Assembly (NCBI GenBank): GCA_016193385.1
Contig: JACPSF010000172.1
Span: 1 to 8,369 of the forward strand
Origin: Deltaproteobacteria bacterium
Lineage (GTDB): Bacteria > Desulfobacterota_B > Binatia > UBA9968
Length of the DNA: 8,369 nt
Reading direction: 5' to 3'
How positions within the stretch are numbered: position 1 is the first letter of the stretch; every line of letters begins with the position of its first letter. The translations under genes were made by a program, and so were the position numbers. The notes beneath the pieces were generated by a model. It worked only from the letters and a program-made list of their open reading frames with translations. It was not told the origin of the DNA and made no database searches. Shown piece by piece: positions 1-5,998 of the stretch.

Positions 1-240
1 CTGGCATAGCTCCCCAAGCTCTTTCGTGGAAAGATGGCGGGTGGGCACGATGCTATGCAGCGCGTCCCATTTTTCCAGATCTAAGGACTCGATCCGGTTC
101 TGCTTCATGCCCTGGCGCCACACTTGAGTCCCCGGCATCGGAGTGAGGAGCATCGTGACGCCGACGTCCGGGTCAATTTCCTCCACCGCGCGAAAGCGGG
201 ATTTGATCTTCTCTGCATCGTCTTCCCAATTTGGTGCCAT
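1..240 (-). pseudogene. C-terminal fragment of a B12-binding-type radical SAM protein, probably 5'-truncated; runs off the left edge
   Basis: Reading leftward from an ATG at 240 gives 80 open codons to the window edge. The product begins MAPNWEDDAEKIKSRF, continues through EEIDPDVGVTMLLTPMPGT and WDALHSIVPTRHLSTKELG. The LTPMPGT stretch and the following tryptophan/histidine/PTR-LS pattern are typical of the last part of the radical SAM barrel and the C-terminal region of cobalamin-binding radical SAM enzymes (BchE/HpnP/HpnJ-like). In that family the WEDD segment normally follows a GNP motif deep inside the protein, several hundred residues after the B12 domain and the CxxxCxxC cluster motif. 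Here nothing of that kind lies upstream: the same frame is open back to the stop of the HyuB-like gene at 373 but encodes unrelated residues, and no good ribosome binding site precedes the ATG. I infer a truncated remnant; a short genuine protein is the less likely alternative. Confidence 0.6.
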
Positions 241-372
241 GACACATCGTTTCGTACACGGTTGAAATTCCTTTATTTTCCCAGTACCTAGCAGGCGGCA
301 AGCAAAGGATGTCAGGAAGGATGCGTCGGCTGATATTTCAGGAGTAAGAAAAAGCCTTTCCTCGTTTCTTAT
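241..372. other. Spacer between the HyuB-like gene and the radical SAM fragment
   Basis: These 132 bases are AT-richer than the flanking genes. In the leftward direction they include an AAGGAA run at about 270, not well placed for the ATG at 240. No strong terminator hairpin with a T-run is visible after the HyuB stop, and no recognisable coding remnant was found in the three leftward frames. Confidence 0.4.
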
Positions 373-2625
373 TTAAAAGAATGGAAGACCTGCCTTCGGT
401 TCAAAATCTTGCAGCGGCTCGTGTGAGGCCGGCAAGAGAGAACAAAAGGCATCCACCTGCAGGAGCGTGGCGCACCCCGGGCAATAATATTCGTAATAGC
501 CGCCGATATAAGTTTCTCCCGACGGTAGGGCACAATGGGCCAGGTCCCATAAATCGCGCGTGCGGCGAAGAGCAAAACGCTTGTAGTTGTCTTTCGCTTC
601 GCAGAAGAGGTGGCCACAGCGGACGCATCCGATAACCTGGATGGTTTTGCGTTGCATGACGGCGAGACCCTCATGGAACCTAAGAATTTCCTTCCAGCCT
701 GCAAGGCCTCGAACAGACTCAGACAGCCCTGGTGTCGATCCCGAGCTAGCTTTTCCTTCACGCAATCGATTTTCACGAATCTCGCGGCGGCGCTTCTCTG
801 TTGCCTCTCCGTCGGACAGGCAGTGCTCCCGGCGCAAAACAACGCCATAGACTTCATTGGCAACGCGCGGCGAGACGATTCCCACTCGGACATCCCGCGC
901 GACCCGCCCGGGTTCTCGATCCAGGGGGTCTCCGTATCCGCTGCCGCCGGCGACAAAATCCGCCACGATGCAAAATTCCGGGAGGGCTACTCTTCCTCGC
1001 ATTTCCTTGGGATGGCTGACGGTGCCCCAGTCCTCGGTCTCGATCTGTTCCGGTCGAGTCGGATAGGAACCGCTTTTCAGACGGGCCATGATCGGCCTCC
1101 CGGTGGTTTCAAAGATCGCTCGAATCCCTCCAATCCCCGCGGGATGTCCGCCGTACAGCCCCACCCCTTCCGGCAATCGGCTGTAAGCGCGGTAGCTGAC
1201 GCTGCAGTCCTGGGAGCCGTAAATCATGTAGATGCGGAAGCTGCCCGCGCCGCCGGCGTGTTTGCCGGGGGCTCCTCCGTCTCTGTGGAGATTGCGCGTG
1301 AAGTAGAGGAACGGATACTGCATCTCGACGCGTTCCACATCGCTGATTCCGCCGGAAGGGATGTTCATGTTGCCGCCGCAATGGACCCCGTCGCGGGTCG
1401 GCGTGGCGCCCAGCCCGGCTCCGTGGCCGTCATAGAGCCCCTGGGCGACGACGAGTCCGCTCCGGTTGTGCCCGCCGTAAAAGAAGCCGGGCCCGCCTCC
1501 ATACCAAACGCCCTGCCATGGAGCGTTGATGTCTTTATGGCCGCCGCCGTAGAGCATCCTGGCGATACAGTCGCTCACGGCGATCTTCGCTTGCACGCCG
1601 ACCGCGGGCGCGTCGCCGCAGGCCGCCGGGAAGCTACAGTTCAAGATGGTCCCTTCGGGTACGTTGACCGCCACCGGGCGCAATCTTCCGTCGCTCCACG
1701 GCACGTCCCAAAAAAGAAAATCCGTGAGGACCACGGCGATTTGTGCCGTGGTGCCGGCGAGGGTCGAGTTGGTGCTGTCCGTCATTTGGGGGCTGGTCTC
1801 AGTGAAATCAAGGGAGAGCTCTTCGCCCTTTTTCGTCATCGAGCAGACGATTTGATAGGCCTTCATCTCCCCCTCTTTTCGGTCCCAGGCGGTGCCAAAG
1901 ACCCGAGATGCCCAGTGGCCGTCAGGAAGCCCGCGGAGCCGCGCGCGGGCCAGCTTTTCCGAATCCTCAATGATTTTCCTTCCTGCCGCGGACACGAACT
2001 CAAGCCCGAACTTCTCCGCCAGCTCCAGATAGCGCCTGGCCAGGACGTTATTGGAAGCAATTTGCGATTTTACATCCATGCCGACATACTCCGGATCGCG
2101 GCACTGCTGGGTCAGGCAGCGGAATACATCTTCGCGAAATTCGCCTCTTTCGACGACCTTCAAACCCTGAATCCGGATTCCTTCGTGATAGACTTCGCTC
2201 GCGAGCCCGCGGAGCACGCCGCCGGTGTCCGCCGTGTGAATGCTTGAAGCGACCCAGGCGATCAGCTTTTCTCCGTCGAAGACGGGTTTGATGATCATCA
2301 TGTCGAAGGTATGCGCGCCGGCGATGTAGGGATCGTTGAAGAAGATCTGATCTCCGTCGTAAAAGCCCGGGCCCTGTCCATACCAATCGATGAGTTTCTT
2401 GATGGCGTCCGATGTGGCGGCCGCGAATCTTAGGTGACCGGAGCAGGCAAGGACCATAACTCCGTCTGAGGTATAGAACGATGCCATGCATTCGCCGCCC
2501 TGGGAAACAATAGGAGAGGAGGTGACCCTCTGAATCGAAGTCCGTCCTTCTTCGCCGATTGCCCAAAGGCGATGGAGGAACATCTCGTAGTTGACCGCGT
2601 TTAACTCGAGAGCCCGACTTGCCAT
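373..2625 (-). CDS. Hydantoinase B/oxoprolinase-family protein fused to an acetone-carboxylase-gamma-like zinc domain
   Basis: This is a 750-residue protein. Residues 1-600 form the hydantoinase B (HyuB) fold seen in N-methylhydantoinase B, 5-oxoprolinase and the large subunits of acetone and acetophenone carboxylases. Visible hallmarks are NDPYIAGAH (97-105), SSIHTADTGG (127-136), GGAGSFR (458-464) and the C-terminal GGSGYGDPL (560-568) with SPRVANEVYGVVL (585-597). A charged linker (600-650) leads to residues 655-745, which resemble acetone carboxylase gamma subunit as I recall it: CVRCGHLFC followed by KDNYK (667-682), then EYYCPGCATL (712-721) and a DFEP tail (740-743). Cys667, Cys670, Cys715 and Cys718 are the likely zinc ligands. 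The ATG at 2625 is fixed by GAGGAGG seven bases upstream. HyuB proteins normally work with an ATP-binding HyuA partner, which is absent here. The family points to ATP-dependent hydrolysis or carboxylation of a carbonyl compound in the cytoplasm; the substrate is unknown. Confidence 0.92.
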   Translation of the reverse strand: MASRALELNAVNYEMFLHRLWAIGEEGRTSIQRVTSSPIVSQGGECMASFYTSDGVMVLACSGHLRFAAATSDAIKKLIDWYGQGPGFYDGDQIFFNDPYIAGAHTFDMMIIKPVFDGEKLIAWVASSIHTADTGGVLRGLASEVYHEGIRIQGLKVVERGEFREDVFRCLTQQCRDPEYVGMDVKSQIASNNVLARRYLELAEKFGLEFVSAAGRKIIEDSEKLARARLRGLPDGHWASRVFGTAWDRKEGEMKAYQIVCSMTKKGEELSLDFTETSPQMTDSTNSTLAGTTAQIAVVLTDFLFWDVPWSDGRLRPVAVNVPEGTILNCSFPAACGDAPAVGVQAKIAVSDCIARMLYGGGHKDINAPWQGVWYGGGPGFFYGGHNRSGLVVAQGLYDGHGAGLGATPTRDGVHCGGNMNIPSGGISDVERVEMQYPFLYFTRNLHRDGGAPGKHAGGAGSFRIYMIYGSQDCSVSYRAYSRLPEGVGLYGGHPAGIGGIRAIFETTGRPIMARLKSGSYPTRPEQIETEDWGTVSHPKEMRGRVALPEFCIVADFVAGGSGYGDPLDREPGRVARDVRVGIVSPRVANEVYGVVLRREHCLSDGEATEKRRREIRENRLREGKASSGSTPGLSESVRGLAGWKEILRFHEGLAVMQRKTIQVIGCVRCGHLFCEAKDNYKRFALRRTRDLWDLAHCALPSGETYIGGYYEYYCPGCATLLQVDAFCSLLPASHEPLQDFEPKAGLPFF

Positions 2626-2779
2626 GGTCTTGCCTCCTCAGACTACCCTCTCATGCGGCAACAGCAAATTACAGGATTCGACCCCTTTCGTCTAGGTTGG
2701 AAATTCCCTTGCATTGGGGTAAGGGATAGTCAAGCATGTAAGTAAATTGCTCAGTTCAAATTTAAGGAGGTGAAAGGCT
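2626..2779. promoter_or_regulatory. Divergent intergenic region between the HyuB-like gene and the SDR gene
   Basis: This 154-bp AT-richer spacer must hold the promoters of both divergently read genes. It contains the two ribosome binding sites (GAGGAGG for the leftward gene at 2633-2639 and AAGGAGGTGA for the rightward gene at 2764-2773). An inverted repeat with 6-bp arms, TCCCTT (2705-2710) and AAGGGA (2721-2726), lies near its middle and could be an operator. On the plus strand TTGCAT (2709-2714) has only a weak partner at 2732; on the minus strand TTGACT (2733-2738) lacks a good -10 box. I could not fix either promoter. Confidence 0.35.
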
Positions 2780-3604
2780 ATGGTCAACGCGAGCGTGGAT
2801 GAGCATCCCGGACTTGGGAAGGGCCTTGGAAGACTCCAGGGGAAAGTGGCTATCGTCACTGGCGCTAACAGCGGCATCGGGCGCGCTACGGCTCGCCTCT
2901 TTGCGCGCGAGGGGGCGAAGGTCGTGTGCTGTGACGTCCAGGAAACGATAACCCCGAGAGTCGACAAACTCATCGAGCAAGACGGCGGTCAGGCGGTCTT
3001 TTTGCAAGTCGATGTTACCCTTCAGCCAGAATGCGATCGGATGGTAAGCACCGCGCTGGGGCGATTCGGTGATCTGGATATCCTTTTCAACAACGCCGGC
3101 ACCGGCATCCGCAAGATGATCCACGAACTGACAGATGAGGAGTGGAACTTCGTCATAAACTTGAACCTGAACGCCCTCTTCCTCGGGGTGCGCGCCGCCA
3201 TCCCTCACTTTCTCAAAAAGGGGCGCGGCAACATCGTCAACACAGCCTCGACTTTCGGGCTCCTCGCTTCGGAACAGTACCCCGGCTACTGCGCCACGAA
3301 AGCGGCCATTATCAACCTGACCCGCCAGATCGCTCTCGACTATGGACCCAAAGGGATCAGAGTCAACTGCGTGTGCCCGGGTGCCATCGAGACACCGCGC
3401 TTCAGGGGAGTCCCGCCGCGTCCTACGCTTCCTCAGGCTACGGAGGAGCAGCGCGCCAGGATGGCCGCCAGCAATCGGGCGCTGCTGCGGTTCGGGCGCC
3501 CAGAGGAGATCGCCTACGGGGTGCTCTTCCTGGTATCGGAAGAAGCCTCTTTCGTAACGGGCCACGCCCTGGTTATCGACGGAGGCCAAACCATAGACGC
3601 GTGA
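2780..3604 (+). CDS. Classical short-chain dehydrogenase/reductase (SDR), NAD-type
   Basis: A 274-residue oxidoreductase of the classical SDR family (FabG-like, COG1028). It has the Rossmann glycine motif TGANSGIG (27-34), an acidic Asp52 at the end of the second strand that favours NAD(H) over NADP(H), NNAG (104-107), and the catalytic set Asn129, Ser157, Tyr170 and Lys174. A CPG motif (199-201) and a typical DGGQT end (267-271) complete the fold. The first 18 residues are an extension ahead of the usual start. The ATG is fixed by a full AAGGAGGTGA site six bases upstream. It is cytosolic and should interconvert an alcohol and a ketone or aldehyde; the substrate cannot be read from sequence. 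It diverges from the HyuB-like gene, which allows a linked role in ketone metabolism, but this is inference from position only. Confidence 0.95.
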   Translation: MVNASVDEHPGLGKGLGRLQGKVAIVTGANSGIGRATARLFAREGAKVVCCDVQETITPRVDKLIEQDGGQAVFLQVDVTLQPECDRMVSTALGRFGDLDILFNNAGTGIRKMIHELTDEEWNFVINLNLNALFLGVRAAIPHFLKKGRGNIVNTASTFGLLASEQYPGYCATKAAIINLTRQIALDYGPKGIRVNCVCPGAIETPRFRGVPPRPTLPQATEEQRARMAASNRALLRFGRPEEIAYGVLFLVSEEASFVTGHALVIDGGQTIDA

Positions 3605-3627
3605 GATCCGGGCTTGACACATCTCAC
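3601..3627. repeat. Inverted repeat overlapping the SDR stop codon and flanking a -35-like box
   Basis: Perfect 7-bp arms GTGAGAT (3601-3607) and ATCTCAC (3621-3627) are separated by 13 bases that contain TTGACA. The arm centres are 20 bp apart, about two helical turns, which would suit a dimeric regulator sitting across the promoter of the next gene. It could instead form a weak hairpin at the end of the SDR transcript, but there is no following T-run. Confidence 0.4.
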
Positions 3628-3641
3628 CCTGGCGCCATAGT
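3614..3641 (+). promoter_or_regulatory. Candidate sigma70-type promoter for the substrate-binding protein gene
   Basis: A perfect TTGACA at 3614-3619 is followed, after 16 bases, by CATAGT (3636-3641), a 4 of 6 match to TATAAT. It lies about 135 bases ahead of the downstream start codon. A second TTGACA at 3683-3688 has no acceptable -10 partner. The spacer of the first candidate contains the palindrome TGGCGCCA (3630-3637). Confidence 0.4.
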
Positions 3642-3668
3642 GTTTAGCGATCGTTTCAAGAAGGTCGC

Positions 3669-3800
3669 ATGCCTGGCTCCGGTTGACATAAGCCGCAGAC
3701 CGAAGAAGCGAAAGAGTTCAATCGAGTCGTGACCGGGCTTCTTCTTGAGTTCATGCCGAGAGGAGGTCTAACGAAAAATGAGAACGCACAGGGGCAGTAA
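3669..3800 (+). pseudogene. Possible C-terminal remnant of an alpha/beta-hydrolase
   Basis: In the frame whose codons begin at 3669, the translation reads MPGSG, a TGA stop at 3684, then HKPQTEEAKEFNRVVTGLLL before running on to a TAA at 3798. This fits the C-terminal signature of alpha/beta-hydrolases, in which the catalytic histidine sits in a GSGH-type turn followed by P, then E, then FN, V and a hydrophobic helix. The in-frame TGA just before the histidine and the absence of any hydrolase body upstream mean it cannot be functional. The match spans only about 20 residues, so chance is possible. The remnant runs through the ribosome binding site and start of the next gene, which is in a different frame. 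Confidence 0.35.
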
Positions 3801-4581
3801 GCACGTTTTCTTCTTCTCTCTCCTGACGCTGCTGTCATTTCAAGTTGCCGCTGCCTCGGCACAGATGACCAAGCTTAAAGTCTCTTACAGCTCCATCACG
3901 GCCAACAACAGCCCTGTGTGGCTGGCGAAGGAAAAGGGACTCTTCAGCAAGCACCGTCTCGATACGCAGGTGCTGCTGATCGAGAGCGGCACGACTTCGA
4001 TTCAGGCGCTGGTCGCCGGCGAAACTCAAATCGCCCAGCTCGGAGGAGGCGTCATTCTCAGCAGCGGCTTGGCTGGCGCGGATGTGGTTTCCATTGCGGG
4101 GTTGGAGAATCGCTCGGCCTTTAGCCTGATCGCTCAAAAGGAGATCAAGAGCGCCGAGCAACTCAAGGGGAAGAGGCTTGCGATCTCTCGCTTCGGGAGC
4201 GCCTCGGATTTGGCCGCGCGGCTGATCCTCCAAAGGCTAGGGCTGGTCCCCGATAAGGATGTAACCATTCTCCAGGTGGGTGGAACCAGCACCCGCCTGG
4301 CCGCGATGACCAAGGGGAGTGTGGAGTCCGCGGTGATCACCCCGGAGTTCTACATCTTGGCAAAGAAGATAGGCGTCACCACCTTGGCCGACCCTTTATC
4401 CGTAAAGATCGACTTTCCGCAGAACGCCATTGCGACCTCGCGATCGTTTCTGAAATCGCAGCCCGAGACCGTCACCCAGTACCTCAAGGCCGTACTTGAG
4501 GCGATCCATTACTTTAAGAGCAACCGTGAGGAGAGCATGCGCATCATGGGCAAGTATCTGAAGATCTGCAGATGCTTCTAG
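3778..4581 (+). CDS. ABC transporter substrate-binding protein, NMT1/SsuA-like, C-terminally truncated by a frameshift
   Basis: A 267-residue exported binding protein of the NMT1/THI5/SsuA-TauA superfamily, whose members capture small organic ligands for an SsuBC-type importer. Residues 1-28 form a signal peptide (basic MRTHRGSK, a hydrophobic core, then AAASA before Gln29). The mature part opens with LKVSYSS, then PVWLAKEKGLF (46-56), IESGTTSIQALVAGETQIA (68-86), and the second-lobe markers KSAEQLKGKRLAI (124-136) and LAAMTKGSVESAVI (174-187). The ATG is preceded by AGGAGGT ten bases upstream. Family members usually run to about 310-340 residues. Here the frame ends abruptly after YLKICRCF, and the expected C-terminus appears in another frame just downstream (4569-4700). 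The product probably lacks its last helices and may be non-functional. No permease or ATPase of the matching family is nearby. Confidence 0.85.
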   Translation: MRTHRGSKHVFFFSLLTLLSFQVAAASAQMTKLKVSYSSITANNSPVWLAKEKGLFSKHRLDTQVLLIESGTTSIQALVAGETQIAQLGGGVILSSGLAGADVVSIAGLENRSAFSLIAQKEIKSAEQLKGKRLAISRFGSASDLAARLILQRLGLVPDKDVTILQVGGTSTRLAAMTKGSVESAVITPEFYILAKKIGVTTLADPLSVKIDFPQNAIATSRSFLKSQPETVTQYLKAVLEAIHYFKSNREESMRIMGKYLKICRCF

Positions 4582-4700
4582 GTTGGATGGGGCAAAGAGA
4601 CCCGAGGGCCAAAGAAGCCCGCGCCGAGCAGTTCATCGATTCGAGTAGCCTCAGAGAGATCGAAAAGAGCGGCTTCATCTCCAGTCTCTACCAGAAGTAA
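4569..4700 (+). pseudogene. Out-of-frame C-terminal tail of the same substrate-binding protein
   Basis: Forty-three codons starting with CAG at 4569 and ending at TAA 4698-4700 read QMLLGWMGQRDPRAKEAR, then AEQFID, SLREIEKSGFI and LYQK. This is the characteristic end of NMT1-type binding proteins (a DP-AK segment, EQFID, L-E-SGFI, LY-K). It lies in a different frame from the upstream gene and overlaps its last codons. From the family's usual layout roughly 30-40 residues (about 100 bases) between YLKI and this tail appear to be missing, so I infer a frameshifting deletion rather than a single-base slip. It could be an assembly error. Confidence 0.65.
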
Positions 4701-4742
4701 AAACAAAAGAGTTCTCGGTCCAATATAAACGTCTTTACGATT

Positions 4743-4764
4743 GTTGCATGAGTCTATGCGCAAC
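4743..4764. repeat. Imperfect hairpin in the convergent spacer
   Basis: GTTGCAT (4743-4749) can pair with ATGCGCAAC (4756-4764) with a two-base bulge and a six-base loop. It lies between the convergent binding-protein tail and the metallo-beta-lactamase gene, where a terminator would be expected. There is no T-run on either strand, so it does not qualify as a clear intrinsic terminator. Confidence 0.25.
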
Positions 4765-4797
4765 TTCGATCAAGGGTTCCGAAGGGGGCGAGGCTGA

Positions 4798-4831
4798 AGC
4801 CCGGGCGTGCGTAGGGGCCGACCCCAGGGCT
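4798..4831 (-). terminator. GC-rich hairpin just after the metallo-beta-lactamase stop; possible terminator
   Basis: An outer pair AGCCC (4798-4802) with GGGCT (4827-4831) encloses an inner stem GGGG/CCCC with loop CCGA (4814-4825), starting two bases after the TAA of the leftward gene. The internal loop is uneven (11 bases against 1) and no U-tract follows, so it is at best a weak or factor-assisted terminator. Confidence 0.25.
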
Positions 4832-4833
4832 CT

Positions 4834-5778
4834 TTACAGGACATACCGCGTGCCGACGCTTGTCGGGATGAACGCTTGCGGGAACTGGCGGGCGATTTCA
4901 AAGGTCGCCTTCCAGCCCGTGCAGTGCTGGGGCACGACCACCTTCGGGCCGATCTCCTGGAGCGCTTGGATGGTCGGAGGGATGATGGGCTCGAAGATAG
5001 AACCGGTGAGGTGAAACCCACCGATCACCGCATAAATTTCTTGAACACCCGTGATCGTCCTCGCGTGAAGCAATGTATTGATCATTCCCGCATGGCCGCA
5101 TCCGGTCAAAACCACCAAACCCTTGTCTTTCACATGGATCACCACGGCTTGATCGTCGTGGATCCAGGGATCCTTCTCCCACTGTCCGTTCACCTCCGCA
5201 TGTTGGAACGGATGACCTTTCTCGAATGGAGTGGTTCTGGTAATCTGTCCGGTGATAAGCGCGATGCCTTCCATGAGAACCGTCGGCCCGCGCTCTTCGA
5301 TCACCTCGAACCCTTCGGCTTCCAGATCCCTTCTGTCGGGTGGGATGTGCTCCGCCGCCTCATGACCGTCCGGCAAGATGTTCTTCCGCTTCAGAAAAGC
5401 ATCCGGGTGAAGGACGATCGGCAACCGGCCGCGGCCGTAACGCTTCGTTAGCCCGATGAGGCCTCGGGTATGGTCGGTGTGACCGTGGCTCAGGACAATC
5501 GCGTGGAGCTCCGGCGGCTTGACCTCAAGCACGTCCATGTTATGCAGCGCGCCCTCGACGCTTACGCCGGTATCGAAGAGAAAGGCGTCCTTCTTCTCTC
5601 CGGACTCCACGGTCACGAGCATGGACACCCCGTGCTCGGCACGGAGCTGAGGGCGGGAAAACGCATCCCTCAAGCGAGGCGCTCTCTTGGCGACGGGCGT
5701 GCTCGACATCAGGACATCCAGTGAATTGTCCATGACGCTCAGGATTTCCACTCGATTCGCCGGCTTCAGCGTTATCAT
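4834..5778 (-). CDS. Metallo-beta-lactamase-fold protein, DHPR-P-synthase-like (COG1237 type)
   Basis: A 314-residue cytosolic metallohydrolase-fold protein. It shows FDTG (68-71), the metal motif SHGHTDH (97-103), TGCGHAG (225-231), GGFHL (253-257) and PQHCTG (283-288). The SHGHxDHtGGL-like site together with GCGHaG, GGFHL and PqHCTG is the pattern of the family that includes archaeal 7,8-dihydropterin-6-methyl-aminobenzene-5'-phosphate synthase and many uncharacterised bacterial relatives. The metal ligands are intact: His98, His100, Asp102, His103, His229 and His285 as candidates. The first strand EILSVMDNS (11-19) supports the ATG at 5778 over a later start, although the ribosome binding site is poor (GAG about eight bases upstream). 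A TTGACA at 5807-5812 on this strand has no good -10 box. No pterin-pathway gene is nearby, so the methanopterin role of the archaeal member should not be transferred. Confidence 0.88.
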   Translation of the reverse strand: MITLKPANRVEILSVMDNSLDVLMSSTPVAKRAPRLRDAFSRPQLRAEHGVSMLVTVESGEKKDAFLFDTGVSVEGALHNMDVLEVKPPELHAIVLSHGHTDHTRGLIGLTKRYGRGRLPIVLHPDAFLKRKNILPDGHEAAEHIPPDRRDLEAEGFEVIEERGPTVLMEGIALITGQITRTTPFEKGHPFQHAEVNGQWEKDPWIHDDQAVVIHVKDKGLVVLTGCGHAGMINTLLHARTITGVQEIYAVIGGFHLTGSIFEPIIPPTIQALQEIGPKVVVPQHCTGWKATFEIARQFPQAFIPTSVGTRYVL

Positions 5779-5788
5779 TTTAACTCGG

Positions 5789-5998
5789 CTAACAAAAATG
5801 CCCGTCTGTCAAAAAGCTGCCTGAGGCTATTCGAAACCAGGGGCCGGCGTCAAGCGGGAAAAAAGTCGGCGGCGGGCCATCGTCGAACACGTGCCCGTGA
5901 TGTCCGCCGCGGCGGATGCAATGGTGCTCCGTGCGCGGCACTATCGGCTTGAAATCCTTTTTCGTGCCCAGACGGATGGTGGTCTTCCTATGGTTCAT
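5789..5998 (-). pseudogene. msrB: Remnant of methionine sulfoxide reductase B
   Basis: A 69-codon frame starting at ATG 5998 contains DFKPIV (15-20), RTEHHCIRRGGHHGHVFDDG (22-41) and PPPT (42-45). This matches the core of MsrB, usually RTEVxCaxCGGHLGHVFDDGPxPTGLRYC, including the two histidines of the active-site loop. It is clearly broken. The second zinc-type cysteine is Arg30 (CGC where TGC is expected), about 15-20 residues are missing between the KPI segment and RTE, and everything after PPPT, including the catalytic RYC cysteine, is replaced by unrelated sequence ending at TAG. The N-terminal CxxC and the GWPSF region are absent. The frame overlaps the last 11 bases of the ABC ATPase gene. 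Recognition rests on the motif read by eye. Confidence 0.6.

Noticed and set aside
241..375. The radical SAM fragment shares an open frame with the end of the HyuB-like gene
   Set aside because: The 132 intervening bases encode nothing resembling either family and the HyuB stop is intact, so a fused protein is not supported.
610..2247. Plus-strand frame of 545 codons
   Set aside because: It lies fully antisense to the HyuB-like gene, shows no family motif, and has the Arg/Ala/Gly/Asp-rich look of a shadow of a GC-rich gene.
2762..3622. Minus-strand frame of 286 codons
   Set aside because: It mirrors the SDR gene, which has complete catalytic motifs and a strong ribosome binding site; the antisense product has no recognisable domain.
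3683..3711. Second TTGACA in front of the binding protein gene
   Set aside because: At 16-18 base spacing there is no hexamer resembling TATAAT, so it was not called a promoter.
3142..3732. Plus-strand frame of 196 codons overlapping the SDR
   Set aside because: It is a frame-shifted reading of the SDR with no domain signal of its own.
4741..4770. Hairpin between the convergent genes as an intrinsic terminator
   Set aside because: The stem is short and bulged and lacks a T-run on either strand.
4701..4797. Leftward open reading after the metallo-beta-lactamase stop (about 32 codons to the next stop)
   Set aside because: It has no start signal or known motif, and family members normally end at the SVGTR-type tail already present, so readthrough is not supported.
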